Below are positions 28,113-37,208 of a stretch of DNA of 64,000 nt, in pieces. The DNA lies in the NCBI GenBank assembly GCA_937944855.1, contig CALFAY010000024.1, positions 1 to 64,000 of the forward strand, written 5' to 3'. The notes beneath the pieces are model-generated. The model saw only the letters and a list, made by a program, of their open reading frames with translations, was not told where the DNA came from and did not search any database. The stretch comes from an uncultured Planctomycetota bacterium. Its GTDB lineage: Bacteria > Planctomycetota > Planctomycetia > Gemmatales > HRBIN36. A program made the translations under genes and the position numbers. The number at the start of each line of letters is the position of its first letter. Positions within the stretch are counted from its first letter, which is position 1.

Positions 28113-28316
28113 TCAACTCTGTTCCTGTTGTCGCAAGACCTCTTCGACCGCCGGACGAAGGTCGTTCGACTCTTCGATCCGCAACACGCAAATGGCCCGC
28201 ACGGAAGCTGCATACCAGGGCAGACTGCGGGTCAAATCCATGACCGAAGGCAGCGACGAGGGGGAGGCATGAGCCACCCGCGTCCTGGACTCTGCCTGGA
28301 GCCACTTGACGTTCAC
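28113..28316 (-). CDS. 67-residue ORF between the two oxidoreductase genes
   Basis: It starts with GTG at 28316 behind an exceptionally strong ribosome site (GGAGGAG, six bases upstream), 27 bases after the alpha-gamma stop, and ends 48 bases before the delta-beta start. The product begins MNVKWLQAESRTRVAHA and ends in an acidic helix (PAVEEVLRQQEQS), with one CV in the middle and no iron-sulfur motif. I do not recognise it. The position makes it a candidate accessory or assembly subunit of the split oxidoreductase. Confidence 0.6.
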   Translation of the reverse strand: MNVKWLQAESRTRVAHASPSSLPSVMDLTRSLPWYAASVRAICVLRIEESNDLRPAVEEVLRQQEQS

Positions 28317-28342
28317 GCCGCTCTCCTCCGTCCGCGGTTTTG

Positions 28343-30334
28343 CTAACCCCCGGCGATGATCTCTGGCGGAATCTCCCGCATTTCATTGTAGCCGCGTTTG
28401 ATGCAGGTCATGTTGTCCTGGATGACCCGCTCGCCGCGCTTGCCGAAATACTTCCGCAACGCCTTCTCGACCCCGGCGTACACCTCCTCGTCGCTCATGT
28501 GGCTTTCCCTGGCGTAGGGCGTCAATTTGAGGAAAGCCCCCAGCAGGACGATGCCCTGCATACGCATCTGGAGGTCCGGTTCGGACGCCACTTCCCGGGC
28601 GATCTTGACCATGTCGGCGTAATAGACGCGGTATTTCTTCTCCCGAATCGTCTTGCGAATGTGGGGCGGAATGAAGTTCCAGACGTCGCGCGGATCGGTG
28701 TGCGGCGACTGCATGAAGATCGCCCCGCCGGGCTGAAGCCCGTCCAGCGTGTGGGCGCTGAGGATCGCCGTCGGATCATTGATGCACAGCAGGTCGATGT
28801 GCTCCAACTCGCTGTGCATCATGATGTGGCTGTCGGCGATGGTCAGGTAGTAGGTCGTGGGCAGGCCCTTCTTTTCCGAGCCGTACTTAGGATAGGCCTG
28901 CACGTCCTTGCCGAAGACGTTGCCGGCGATGGTGGCGATGACCTTGTTGGTCGTGACCGAGCCGAAGCCGCCGACCGAGTGGCCCCGCATCGAGAAGCCT
29001 CCCGGCGGACGCAAATCGGGATCCTCGGCTCGTTTCAGGGCCAGAGGATGGTCGATGCCGACGCAGAAGAAGTGCTGGCCGTTGGGCTTCATCATGTTGT
29101 AATAGGCCGCGATGATGTCGCCGGGGCGGACGTCGCGGCTGCCCAGCCCGGCCGCTCCGTCATAGATCCGCGGAATGCGGTCGATCTTCTCTTGGCCGTT
29201 GACGCCGAGCATGGCGTCGCAGAACGCGGCCTTGATTTCCCGCGCCAGATGGTTGCCGGTGGTCGAGAGCGGATCGTCCATCCGCTCGAAGACCGTAAAG
29301 GCCGTGCAATTCTTCAACGCCTGCACGATGTGTCGGCCGGGGAAGGGCCGGAAGACGCAGATATTCAACACGCCGGCGGGGATGCCTTTCTTGCGGAGGT
29401 AGTCGGCCGTCACCTTGGCCGTCTCCATGTAGCAGCCCATGCCGACCAAAATAAACTCGGCGTCCTCGCACAGATACGGCTCGACGAACCCGTAGCGTCG
29501 GCCGGTCTTGCGGTGGAACAAGTCGAAGCACTCTTCGAGAATGCCTTCGATGCGGTCGTAGTACCACCGCTGGGCGATCTTGCCCTTCATGTACGAATCC
29601 TGGTTCTGGACCACGCCGGACATGAGCGGATTGGCGGGGTCCATCAGGTTCATCAGCTTTTCCTTCGGATCGCCGACGTACTCCTTCATGAACTCAGGTT
29701 CGGGGAGCCGTACCGTCTCGACCGTGTGCGTGGTCAAAAAGCCGTCCTGGACGTTGAGGAACGGCGTGAAGCTGGCCTCGGCAGCCCGACGGGCGATGAG
29801 GCACAAATCCCCGGCTTCCTGGGCGTTTCGGCCGAAGAGGATGCCCCAGCCGCAGTCGGCCACGGACATGACGTCGTCATGTCCCGCGTGCACGTTGAGT
29901 CCCTGGCTGGTCAGGGCGCGAGCGCCGATGTTCATGACCACAGGCAGCCGCTTGCCGGCGATGGTGTACAGGACCTCCTTCATCAGGACGAGGCCCTGGC
30001 CGGAGGTGAAGTTGGTCACACGGCCGCCGGCCAGAGCGAAGCCCTCGCAGACCGTGGCTGCGGAGTGTTCGCTCTCCGGCTCGAAGAACATGAGCGGATC
30101 GCCCCAGAGGTTCGTCTGGCCATCCATGACGGCTGCATTGAAGCCGCCGCCCATGGTAGTCGAACTGGTGATCGGATAAGCGCCCGCGGCCTGGGAGATG
30201 TGGGTTTCGACGTGGACCACCGCTTCGGCACCGTCGCACGTGGTCGGAATCCCCGGGTATTCAAAGGCCTGTTCGACCTGTTCCTCCTGGGGAACCGTCG
30301 GCTGCGCCGGTTTTTTTATGATCGTGCTGCTCAT
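28343..30334 (-). CDS. Pyruvate:ferredoxin oxidoreductase, alpha-gamma half (NifJ-like)
   Basis: The product is 663 residues. The N-terminal alpha domain shows AAGAYPITSSTTMG, EPESEHSAATVCEGFALAG and FTSGQGLVLMKEVLYTIAG. A middle transketolase-C-like segment (LVGMGCYMETAKVTADYL) follows, and then the gamma domain with RGHSVGGFGSVTTNKVIA and YYLTIADSHI. Domain order matches the first half of homodimeric NifJ, so the gene pair looks like a NifJ protein split before its iron-sulfur domain. The ATG at 30334 follows AGGAGATGCC. It heads the minus-strand operon. Confidence 0.92.
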   Translation of the reverse strand: MSSTIIKKPAQPTVPQEEQVEQAFEYPGIPTTCDGAEAVVHVETHISQAAGAYPITSSTTMGGGFNAAVMDGQTNLWGDPLMFFEPESEHSAATVCEGFALAGGRVTNFTSGQGLVLMKEVLYTIAGKRLPVVMNIGARALTSQGLNVHAGHDDVMSVADCGWGILFGRNAQEAGDLCLIARRAAEASFTPFLNVQDGFLTTHTVETVRLPEPEFMKEYVGDPKEKLMNLMDPANPLMSGVVQNQDSYMKGKIAQRWYYDRIEGILEECFDLFHRKTGRRYGFVEPYLCEDAEFILVGMGCYMETAKVTADYLRKKGIPAGVLNICVFRPFPGRHIVQALKNCTAFTVFERMDDPLSTTGNHLAREIKAAFCDAMLGVNGQEKIDRIPRIYDGAAGLGSRDVRPGDIIAAYYNMMKPNGQHFFCVGIDHPLALKRAEDPDLRPPGGFSMRGHSVGGFGSVTTNKVIATIAGNVFGKDVQAYPKYGSEKKGLPTTYYLTIADSHIMMHSELEHIDLLCINDPTAILSAHTLDGLQPGGAIFMQSPHTDPRDVWNFIPPHIRKTIREKKYRVYYADMVKIAREVASEPDLQMRMQGIVLLGAFLKLTPYARESHMSDEEVYAGVEKALRKYFGKRGERVIQDNMTCIKRGYNEMREIPPEIIAGG

Positions 30335-30375
30335 GGCATCTCCTCAGTCACGGGTCAAGTGTCCGTGGACAGACT

Positions 30376-30398
30376 ACGCTCCCTCCGCGTCTCGGCTC
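30376..30398. repeat. Degenerate half copy of the two-tier hairpin repeat
   Basis: The stretch has CGCTCCCT, two bases, GCGTC, one base, CGGCTC, differing at few positions from the right half of the copies at 700-763 and 34432-34485. It lies upstream of the oxidoreductase operon. Confidence 0.5.
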
Positions 30399-30871
30399 AG
30401 GGAGCCGCGAAGAGTCCACACGGGAAACCTGGAGAGGAAGCGCAAGCTCTGTTCGCTCTGCTGATTATAGCCGTACTGCTCCCCATCGCAAAGGCTAAGT
30501 ATCAGGAGGATCACCAGGATCGCCGCAGCTGGCGCGTTGACATTTGCGTGGGGTTCTGGCATAGTTGGGAGGACATGGGTTGTCGAATCCTATCCTGCGA
30601 ATCCGGCTTCGGAGCAAGAAAACGTCTCTGTGCCTTTGCCAGGGACGACCTGATAGGGCTGCGAGAAAAAGGCCGAAGCAGTCCGTAACCGAAGCTGCAC
30701 GGCCGGCAAGGACTCGCCGAGCATCCCGTCCCTCTGGAGATGGAGACCGGAGCACGCGGCGCATCGGCTGCGTCATAAGTTCGACGATGTGACGGCCGCT
30801 ACTGTCCAAGGCATCGCGCCAGCCCACGGTGCCCGGGACGGTCCTTGCAGTCGAATCTCACGGAGGTAGAG
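30399..30871. other. Intergenic region between oxidoreductase operon and giant kinase
   Basis: With the half repeat, the divergent spacer totals 537 bases. It has one good + strand promoter (30537-30565), leaving a 300-base untranslated leader before the kinase ATG at 30872. Small ORFs in the leader lack ribosome sites. I see no known riboswitch there. Confidence 0.5.
30537..30565 (+). promoter_or_regulatory. Sigma-70-like promoter of the giant kinase
   Basis: A consensus TTGACA (30537-30542), a 17-base spacer and CATAGT (30560-30565) are present. The predicted transcript would carry an unusually long leader of about 300 nt. Confidence 0.5.
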
Positions 30872-33800
30872 ATGGCGGAGCAGACTCCGAAACCGCAGGC
30901 CCAGGCCACGGACCCGGCAGCCGCCGACCGCGATGACGCTCCCACCGTCATCAGCAAGACCCTGCACGCGCCCAACCCGACGCGGGCCGCTCAGGCCGAG
31001 CTGATCCGAGGCCAGCGTCTAGCTCATTTCGAACTCATCGAACCGATCGGCGTCGGCGGCATGGCCGCGGTGATTCGGGCACGAGACACGATCCTTGACC
31101 GCCAGGTGGCCCTCAAGGTCCTTCCGCCGGAGATGGCCAACGAGCCGGAAAACGTCAAACGCTTTGAAAACGAAGCCCGCGCCGCCGCCCGACTCGATCA
31201 TGAGAACATCGCCCGCGTGTACTACTTCGGTCGGGATCAGGGGCTTCACTTCATCGCCTTCGAGTTCGTCGAGGGCAAGAACCTCAAGGAACTGATCGAC
31301 GAGTACGGCCGCATCCCCCTTCCGCAAGCAGTCAACTATGTGCTTCAGATCGCTCAGGGGCTGGCCCATGCCGCCGACCGCGGCGTGGTGCACCGCGACA
31401 TCAAACCGTCCAACATCATCATCAGCGCCAGTGGCCGGGCTAAACTTGTGGATATGGGGCTGGCCCGCAGCACCGACCTTCACCCTGGCGAGGGCCTGAC
31501 GCAGTCGGGCACGACCCTGGGCACCTTCGACTACATCTCCCCTGAGCAGGCGATCGAGCCGCGCCAGGCCGATTGCCGCAGCGACATCTACTCCCTCGGC
31601 TGCACTTTTTACCACATGCTGACCGGCGTGCCTCCGGTCCCGGACGGCACCGCCGCCCGCAAGCTCCAGTTTCATCAGAATGAATTGCCGCTCGATCCTC
31701 GCCAGCTCAATCCGGAGATTCCCGACGCTCTGGCCGCCATCCTTTCCAAGATGATGGCCAAGAATCCCCAGGATCGTTACCAGCATCCCGCGGAGTTGGT
31801 CGAGCACCTGTCCGCGGTGGCGGTTCACTTGCAAGGCGGTTCGGCTTTGCCAACGACGCTGCCTCTGGACGCCATTCTGCCCCGTCCCCCGGCGGCGCGT
31901 CCGTGGTGGATTCTGGCTGGAGGACTGGCGGTGATCGTCGTCCTCGTCGGCATCCTCGGACCTGCCTTGGAAAACGATATGCAGCCGACCGGGCCGGCCC
32001 CTGCTCTTTCCCCGCGTGAACCGCCTACGCCGGAAACGGACGTGCGCCCCCTTCCGCCGTCCAACCCTGCCCGCAGCGGCGGTGGATTGATCGCCAAACC
32101 CCTCGAGCCGTCGTGGGAAGCCGACGTGGTGACAGTCCAGAGCGCGGCGGAGTTGGCCCAGGCCGTCGTCCACCGCCGCGTCCGCACCGTGCGGCTCAGC
32201 AACGGTGCCTGCGAACTGACGGGAGACCGGCGGCAGTCGGGCGGCGTCGTGGTCTTCGCCGACGGCGATTTCACGCTGGAAGGCCTGGGCGAACAGCGGG
32301 CGGTAGTGCGGCTGCGACCTCCGCCTGCTGATTCCTCCGGCTCTCCGGAATCCGCGACAACCGCGGTCGGCTTCGTGCTGCAAGGCGGAGCAGTCACGCT
32401 GCGAGGCCTGATTTTTGAAATCGACGCCTCCCGGAGTTCGGCCACTACGACTCTGTTTCAGCAATCGGGGGGGCAATTGGTTTTCGAGGATTGCGAGTTC
32501 CGGGAACTGGGCAACGGAACACCCCGGGTGCTTTTGGAAGTGACCCGGAAGCCGCAGGATTCCGAACGGGCACCGTCGGTGTTTTTCAAGCGCTGCGTCT
32601 TTCGCGGCGGCGACCGGCTCGTTGCCCTGGACGACGGGGCCAATGTCAGTTTTGAGGATTGTTTCGTCGGCCCGTATGCCCAGCCTCTCCGGGTCGCCGC
32701 TCAGGACCGCTCGCCGCATCGGATCCGGTCGAACATCAACGTCCAGAACTGTTCCTGGCTGCTGGCTTCCGAGGCGTGGTTGCATCTCGATTCGCAGCAA
32801 CCCTGTCATATCGCCGTCAATCGTTGCGTCTTTTCGCACCTGGGTTCCACGACAGACGCTTCTTGGCTTCATCTGGGTCCAGGACAAGCCGCCGATTGTC
32901 GTCTGGTAAGTGGTCAGAACTACTTCCACAATCTGCCGTCTCTGGCGGTCGCGCGACGCGGTGACGGAGCGCGGGAACGATTGGCTGCCCAGCCCAGCGA
33001 ACTGGCCCGGGTCGGCCCGACATTTCAGGACAGCGGCTCCACGGCCGATGCCGCCTCGCCCTGGGAACAACCCGATCCTCGGAAGTCGCTGGCCGAGGGC
33101 AACATCTGGAGCGCAGCCCAGCTCAGTGCCCGAATCGCCGCCTTGCGGATCGGCAATAAGGAATGGCTCGGCCCCCGAGCCTTGCTGGGGCGGGAACTGT
33201 ATCACGGCAATTCTTCTGCGGAGACGCCGATCACGCAGAAGACCGCAGGTCCCCGGGAACTCCTGGTGGACGGCCAGGGCAACAAACCCGGAACCTACAA
33301 GACACTGGCCAGCGCCTTGGGCGATGCCGACGCCGAGGACGAAATCGTCGTCACCCTGCGGCTGGGCGGCCGCTTGGCGATTCGCTCCTTGGATGTCGGA
33401 AGCCGCAAGATCACCCTCCGCGCCGCGGAAGGCTACTGGCCGGAACTGGCTTTCAACGCGGAGCAGGTTCCCGGCGGAGACGGCGAAGCTATCCTGTTCC
33501 GCTTGCACGACGGCGAGGTGAATTTCGAGAACGTGGCTCTGCGGCTCAACCCCTTGCGCGAACGGGAAGCGACGCGCAGTCAAGCGCTCGTGGCCATTTC
33601 AGGAACGGGCAAGGTCCGCTTCAAGAATTGCTCCGTCGTCCTGGAGGAAGAAGCCGCTCCGCAGACCTGCCTCGTGGCTCTGGCGGATCCGACGGGCAGC
33701 ATGATGGGCGGCGGCAAGCCGCCCCGACCGGGACAACCCGTGATCGAATGCGAGAACTGCTTCGTCCGCGGGGCCGGCGAACTGGCCTTCGTCCGCGCCA

Positions 33801-34417
33801 GCCGTCCCTTCACGCTCGATCTTCGCAATACCCTCGTCGCACTGGAAGGTTCCCTGCTGATCGTGGAAGGCAATCGGCCCGAGGCCAGCCTGCCTAGCGA
33901 TGGGGCTACCGTCCTGATGGATCGTGTGACGGCCTATCTGACCGAAGGCCTGGTGCATCTCCGGGCGACGCCCACTTCGCCGGTCCATGTGCCGGTACGG
34001 GTCACGTCGGCGACCAGTTGTGTCTTCGTGGCAGCGCTGGGGAACCCGCTGCTTCGCATCGACGGTCCCCAGAGCGAGGATGACCTGCGCCGCCGGTTCA
34101 CTTGGCAGGGCAAACGCAACTTCTACGGGGTGTCCGGGCCGCTCCTGGTCTGGCAGCCTTTGCAGAAGGACGAAATGCCACACAAGTACGGCAGCGAACG
34201 CTGGGGGGAACTGTGGGGCCGATCCGACGATCAGGCAGGTTTCGGTCAGGGCCTTCGCTTCGCCAACGCGCCGACCCTGGGACGGCCTTTCTCCCAGGCT
34301 CGACCGTCCGATTTCCGCATCGTCGGGGCTGACGTGCCCGACCTGGACCTGGTCGGACGGGGGACCGAACTGGAACTTCTGCCCAAGCCGAACGTCAACC
34401 TGCCGTTAGTGCCCTGA
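30872..34417 (+). CDS. Ser/Thr protein kinase fused to a large repetitive extracytoplasmic domain
   Basis: The product is 1181 residues. The kinase domain occupies about residues 45-310: GVGGMAAVIRARD, VALKVLP, HRDIKPSN, SPEQ. The DFG triplet is replaced by DMG (LVDMGLARS), a variant I recall from other planctomycete kinases. A transmembrane segment (WWILAGGLAVIVVLVGILG) lies near residue 350. The remaining ~800 residues repeat units with FEDCEF, FKRCVF, FENVALRLN and VECENCF-like strands, suggesting a right-handed beta-helix facing the periplasm. The ATG at 30872 has GGAGGT five bases upstream; the frame begins nine codons earlier. It probably links an envelope ligand to cytoplasmic phosphorylation. 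Confidence 0.88.
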   Translation: MAEQTPKPQAQATDPAAADRDDAPTVISKTLHAPNPTRAAQAELIRGQRLAHFELIEPIGVGGMAAVIRARDTILDRQVALKVLPPEMANEPENVKRFENEARAAARLDHENIARVYYFGRDQGLHFIAFEFVEGKNLKELIDEYGRIPLPQAVNYVLQIAQGLAHAADRGVVHRDIKPSNIIISASGRAKLVDMGLARSTDLHPGEGLTQSGTTLGTFDYISPEQAIEPRQADCRSDIYSLGCTFYHMLTGVPPVPDGTAARKLQFHQNELPLDPRQLNPEIPDALAAILSKMMAKNPQDRYQHPAELVEHLSAVAVHLQGGSALPTTLPLDAILPRPPAARPWWILAGGLAVIVVLVGILGPALENDMQPTGPAPALSPREPPTPETDVRPLPPSNPARSGGGLIAKPLEPSWEADVVTVQSAAELAQAVVHRRVRTVRLSNGACELTGDRRQSGGVVVFADGDFTLEGLGEQRAVVRLRPPPADSSGSPESATTAVGFVLQGGAVTLRGLIFEIDASRSSATTTLFQQSGGQLVFEDCEFRELGNGTPRVLLEVTRKPQDSERAPSVFFKRCVFRGGDRLVALDDGANVSFEDCFVGPYAQPLRVAAQDRSPHRIRSNINVQNCSWLLASEAWLHLDSQQPCHIAVNRCVFSHLGSTTDASWLHLGPGQAADCRLVSGQNYFHNLPSLAVARRGDGARERLAAQPSELARVGPTFQDSGSTADAASPWEQPDPRKSLAEGNIWSAAQLSARIAALRIGNKEWLGPRALLGRELYHGNSSAETPITQKTAGPRELLVDGQGNKPGTYKTLASALGDADAEDEIVVTLRLGGRLAIRSLDVGSRKITLRAAEGYWPELAFNAEQVPGGDGEAILFRLHDGEVNFENVALRLNPLREREATRSQALVAISGTGKVRFKNCSVVLEEEAAPQTCLVALADPTGSMMGGGKPPRPGQPVIECENCFVRGAGELAFVRASRPFTLDLRNTLVALEGSLLIVEGNRPEASLPSDGATVLMDRVTAYLTEGLVHLRATPTSPVHVPVRVTSATSCVFVAALGNPLLRIDGPQSEDDLRRRFTWQGKRNFYGVSGPLLVWQPLQKDEMPHKYGSERWGELWGRSDDQAGFGQGLRFANAPTLGRPFSQARPSDFRIVGADVPDLDLVGRGTELELLPKPNVNLPLVP

Positions 34418-34431
34418 CGAAATGCTTCTCC

Positions 34432-34485
34432 GAGCCGCGACCACCAGGTAGCGGATCCCAAACCGCTCCCTCGCAGTCGCGGCTC
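34432..34485. repeat. Dispersed two-tier hairpin repeat, copy 2
   Basis: A perfect 10-bp outer stem (34432-34441 with 34476-34485) encloses a 5-bp inner stem (34450-34454 with 34463-34467). The right half again reads CCGCTCCCT, four bases, GTCGCGGCTC. It lies 14 bases after the kinase stop and 28 before the convergent lipoprotein stop, where it could terminate both. Confidence 0.8.
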
Positions 34486-34513
34486 AGTGCGAGATGGTCC
34501 GGTACGAACGGAG

Positions 34514-34759
34514 TCATCCTCCGGGTTTCTCCTCGCCGCTCGGCTCTTCCTTCGCCTCGGGTTCGGGTTTCGGAACGGCGTCGTGCGGCTTGGGCTGAGC
34601 GGCGGGAGCCTTGGTCCGCGGCGGTCCTCCCGCAGCGACCGGCGGGTCGGGATGCAGAGGGATCGTGGCCTGTGGAATGTAATCCGGCTGCCGTGGGTCA
34701 TGACCGCATCCGGCCAGGGCGAAGATCGATGCCACCCCGATGAAGAGACGCGGAAGCAT
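34514..34759 (-). CDS. Small proline-rich lipoprotein
   Basis: The product is 81 residues. It starts at an ATG (34759) with AGGAGA upstream. A lipoprotein signal (MLPRLFIGVASIFALAGCG) gives a lipobox LAGC. The mature part is Pro/Lys/Glu-rich with no fold recognised (ending EPSGEEKPGG). It would be anchored by a lipidated Cys. It follows another small lipoprotein gene and a DUF1559 gene on the same strand, a common planctomycete arrangement. Confidence 0.75.
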   Translation of the reverse strand: MLPRLFIGVASIFALAGCGHDPRQPDYIPQATIPLHPDPPVAAGGPPRTKAPAAQPKPHDAVPKPEPEAKEEPSGEEKPGG

Positions 34760-34832
34760 ACAAAAAATCTCCTGCACGCGGATGATCGCTGTCATCTGCG
34801 TCGAAGCAAACTCCCCGTGTTGCTCGCAGGAG

Positions 34833-34976
34833 TTACTCCGCCACGCCCGAGGGAGACGGTTTCTTTTCCTCCGGCGGTTTGATGGTTTCCTTGGGGATGG
34901 AAGCCTTGGGCTGGCCACAGCCGATGGCCAGTCCGACGGCCGCCAGGGTGAGCAAGAGCCAAAGTCGCCGCAGCAT
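34833..34976 (-). CDS. 47-residue lipoprotein
   Basis: A 47-codon ORF starts at 34976 with CGGAGA seven bases upstream. Its N-terminus MLRRLWLLLTLAAVGLAIGC is a lipoprotein signal with the cysteine at residue 20, followed by a short Lys/Pro/Glu-rich tail. It resembles the lipoprotein encoded downstream at 34514 in design. The function is unknown. Confidence 0.7.
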   Translation of the reverse strand: MLRRLWLLLTLAAVGLAIGCGQPKASIPKETIKPPEEKKPSPSGVAE

Positions 34977-35001
34977 GAGGATCTCCGGAGCAAACAGGAA
35001 C

Positions 35002-35039
35002 GCGGTCCCGGGTCGGGCCTTGGCCCCCCCCGGGACCGC
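35002..35039. other. Strong hairpin between DUF1559 and lipoprotein genes
   Basis: GCGGTCCCGGG (35002-35012) pairs perfectly with CCCGGGACCGC (35029-35039), an 11-bp all-GC-rich stem with a 16-base loop. No T-run follows on either strand, so it may be an mRNA-processing or stability element, not a canonical terminator. Confidence 0.6.
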
Positions 35040-35058
35040 AAGGATGGGCACGAAGTCG

Positions 35059-36144
35059 TTAATCCAACAACGCACTGGTTTCCTGGTTTCGGCCGTCGTT
35101 ACGACCAGACAACTGCTGGAGCACGAACCAGTCTGGCGAGGCCGGATTGCGGACACATGTCTGACCGAAACGGACGCCGCGGGTCGAGCCGTCGCCGAAG
35201 GCGAACTGCACGACCGCTGCGTGCATGCTGCTGAACCGGACGACGTGAGCACCGGCCGTCGAAGAGTTCGGCGGATCACCGATCATGGTGCCACGACCCA
35301 GACCGAACTTGGTCCCCAGGCAGCCCGCACCCATCCAGCTCCACGCCCAGCTCCGCTGCCGCTGCGGTCCGACGTCGATTCCGCCTTCCCCGAACATCAA
35401 CGTATTGCTGGTGCCGTCCAGGGCCGACAACTGCCCCAGCGTCAGCCGGGTTCGGTTGCCGAAGATGCCCTTGTACTCGGCGAGATTGACACCGGGTCCG
35501 TCCGCGGTCGAAGGCCCGTTGAGGGCGAATTCGCCGTTCGCCCCGGCCACGCCGACATAATTGCTTCGCCCCAGGGCCTGATAGTTCACGAACCAAGCCC
35601 ACCCAGTGGAGATGCCGAACTGATGCAGGTAAACGATTACGCCGAACGAGGAGCCTGTGCGGGGCGAAAGATCCTCATACAACGTGTCTGAGGGACACTG
35701 AAACATCTTGAAGCGCGAGTGTGCCAGCGTCCAGTCGGGATTCCGGCTCCACCAAGGGCTGGCATTAGGTGTCGTACCTACCGGCGGCGGGTAGTTGTCA
35801 ACGCCCATATTGGTCCCGAGTTGCTTGAAAACGTTGTCCTGCTCCATGTAGGGCAGCAGCAGGCACAGGACCCCGACGGACTGGAAGTTGTACGACGGCG
35901 GCCATTCGTCGCCGGGCCGCGGACCCAGGTAGCCCGGCGGCAACTGACTGAAGTCGTTGTGGTAGTTGTGAGCGGCGATGGCGATCTGCCGCAGGTTGCT
36001 GGCGCAGAGCATCTTGTTAGCCGCCTCGCGGACCTTCTGAACCGCCGGCAGAAGCAAGGCCATCAGAATGGCGATGATGGCGATGACCACGAGCAGTTCG
36101 ATCAGGGTGAACGCCGACCTGCGACGGGTCTTGGGTGAAAGCAT
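35059..36144 (-). CDS. DUF1559 protein with prepilin-type N-terminus
   Basis: The product is 361 residues. It opens [20 protein letters not shown], a type IV prepilin / pseudopilin cleavage and helix motif, followed by the DUF1559 domain ([32 protein letters not shown], the later [12 protein letters not shown] and a C-terminal FGDGSTRGV). DUF1559 proteins form one of the largest planctomycete families; they are exported and possibly assembled through a type II/IV-like machine, with unknown function. The ATG at 36144 follows CGGAGG by seven bases. Two small lipoproteins follow. Confidence 0.93.
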   Translation of the reverse strand: MLSPKTRRRSAFTLIELLVVIAIIAILMALLLPAVQKVREAANKMLCASNLRQIAIAAHNYHNDFSQLPPGYLGPRPGDEWPPSYNFQSVGVLCLLLPYMEQDNVFKQLGTNMGVDNYPPPVGTTPNASPWWSRNPDWTLAHSRFKMFQCPSDTLYEDLSPRTGSSFGVIVYLHQFGISTGWAWFVNYQALGRSNYVGVAGANGEFALNGPSTADGPGVNLAEYKGIFGNRTRLTLGQLSALDGTSNTLMFGEGGIDVGPQRQRSWAWSWMGAGCLGTKFGLGRGTMIGDPPNSSTAGAHVVRFSSMHAAVVQFAFGDGSTRGVRFGQTCVRNPASPDWFVLQQLSGRNDGRNQETSALLD

Positions 36145-36593
36145 GACCAATCCTCCGAACAACGGAAATGAATTATCCCACGGCACACGCCGTTTGACTG
36201 CTATGGTCGCCTTAAGAAAGGCATCGCTTGGCTCATCGTGCGAACGGACATACGACCCGCGATGATCTACACTAACCCTTCAGGAAATCTACTGTAACGA
36301 ACCCTGTTCGCATTGCAAGAAGAGAATCTGTGAACGGCTTCGACTAGGTATCGCGGCAGCCAGACACAATCAACGGGACGAAAACGATGAACCAAGCCGC
36401 TCCAAGCACGTCAAGCTGGGATGGGGCTGGCTGGGGGAATCCAGTAGCACGTTCCACGAGCAGGGAAGGGCGGCTTAGGGTTGGCAGTTCCCTTTGTAAA
36501 TCTGCGGTTGCAAATAAGATAAACCGAAGGCGACATGCGTCACCGGCGGCCGCGGCGTCGGAGCGACGAGTGTCCGGTGGGCGTGACGAAGCC
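36145..36593. other. Intergenic region upstream of ribE
   Basis: This 449-base divergent spacer has a relatively A/T-rich part near 36490-36530 that may hold promoters, but no pair of boxes is convincing. A CACCGG/CCGGTG hairpin lies near 36541-36580. The conserved segments of an FMN riboswitch are absent. Confidence 0.5.
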
Positions 36594-37187
36594 ATGTTCA
36601 CGGGACTTGTGGAAGCTCTTGGGGAGGTCGAGGCGGTCCAACCACGCGATGCCGGCCTGCGGTTGAGCGTCCGCCATCCGGCTCTGGCAGCTGAATTAAG
36701 TCTGGGCGAAAGCGTGGCCGTGGATGGCGTATGTCTGAGCGTGATCGAAGTCGGTTCGGATCGTTTTGCCTTTGACGTTGGGCCGGAGACGCTGGTCCGA
36801 ACCACATTGGGCGATCTGCGTCCCGGGTATGCGGTCAATCTGGAACGCGCCTTGCGCCTGGGCGACCGACTCGGCGGACACTGGGTCCAGGGTCATGTAG
36901 ATGGCGTCGGGCGGATCGCTGCGAGAGAGGCGCGCGGCGAGTGGCAAATCGTGTGGTTTGAGACTCCGCCCCTGTTGTCGCGCCAGATGGTCGTCAAGGG
37001 GTCGATTGCCGTGGACGGCGTCAGCCTCACCATCGTGGACCTGTACCGCGACCGATTCAGCGTCATGCTCATTCCGCACACGCTCCAGCAGACCACGCTC
37101 GGCCGCAAGCAGATCGGCGATCGTGTCAATCTCGAAACCGACATCCTGGCGAAATACGTGCAACGCCTCCTGACCGGCACGGAGTGA
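36594..37187 (+). CDS. ribE: Riboflavin synthase alpha subunit
   Basis: The product is 197 residues, close to the family length. It catalyses dismutation of two lumazine molecules into riboflavin. The two repeated barrels each show the family signature: MFTGLVEALGEV with VAVDGVCLSV in the first and GHVDGVG with IAVDGVSLTIVDL in the second. The start at 36594 begins exactly at the canonical MFTG; the longer upstream frame has no similarity. No ribosome site better than GACGAAG is seen. rsmA follows after 21 bases. Confidence 0.97.
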   Translation: MFTGLVEALGEVEAVQPRDAGLRLSVRHPALAAELSLGESVAVDGVCLSVIEVGSDRFAFDVGPETLVRTTLGDLRPGYAVNLERALRLGDRLGGHWVQGHVDGVGRIAAREARGEWQIVWFETPPLLSRQMVVKGSIAVDGVSLTIVDLYRDRFSVMLIPHTLQQTTLGRKQIGDRVNLETDILAKYVQRLLTGTE

Positions 37188-37208
37188 ACAAGAGCCGGCG
37201 TACCACCC

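Noticed and set aside
31019..33583. 854-codon ORF antisense to the giant kinase
   Set aside because: Same shadow effect; no ribosome site and no family resemblance.
36541..36593. Possible FMN riboswitch upstream of ribE
   Set aside because: Only a CACCGG/CCGGTG hairpin is present; the conserved RFN boxes are absent.
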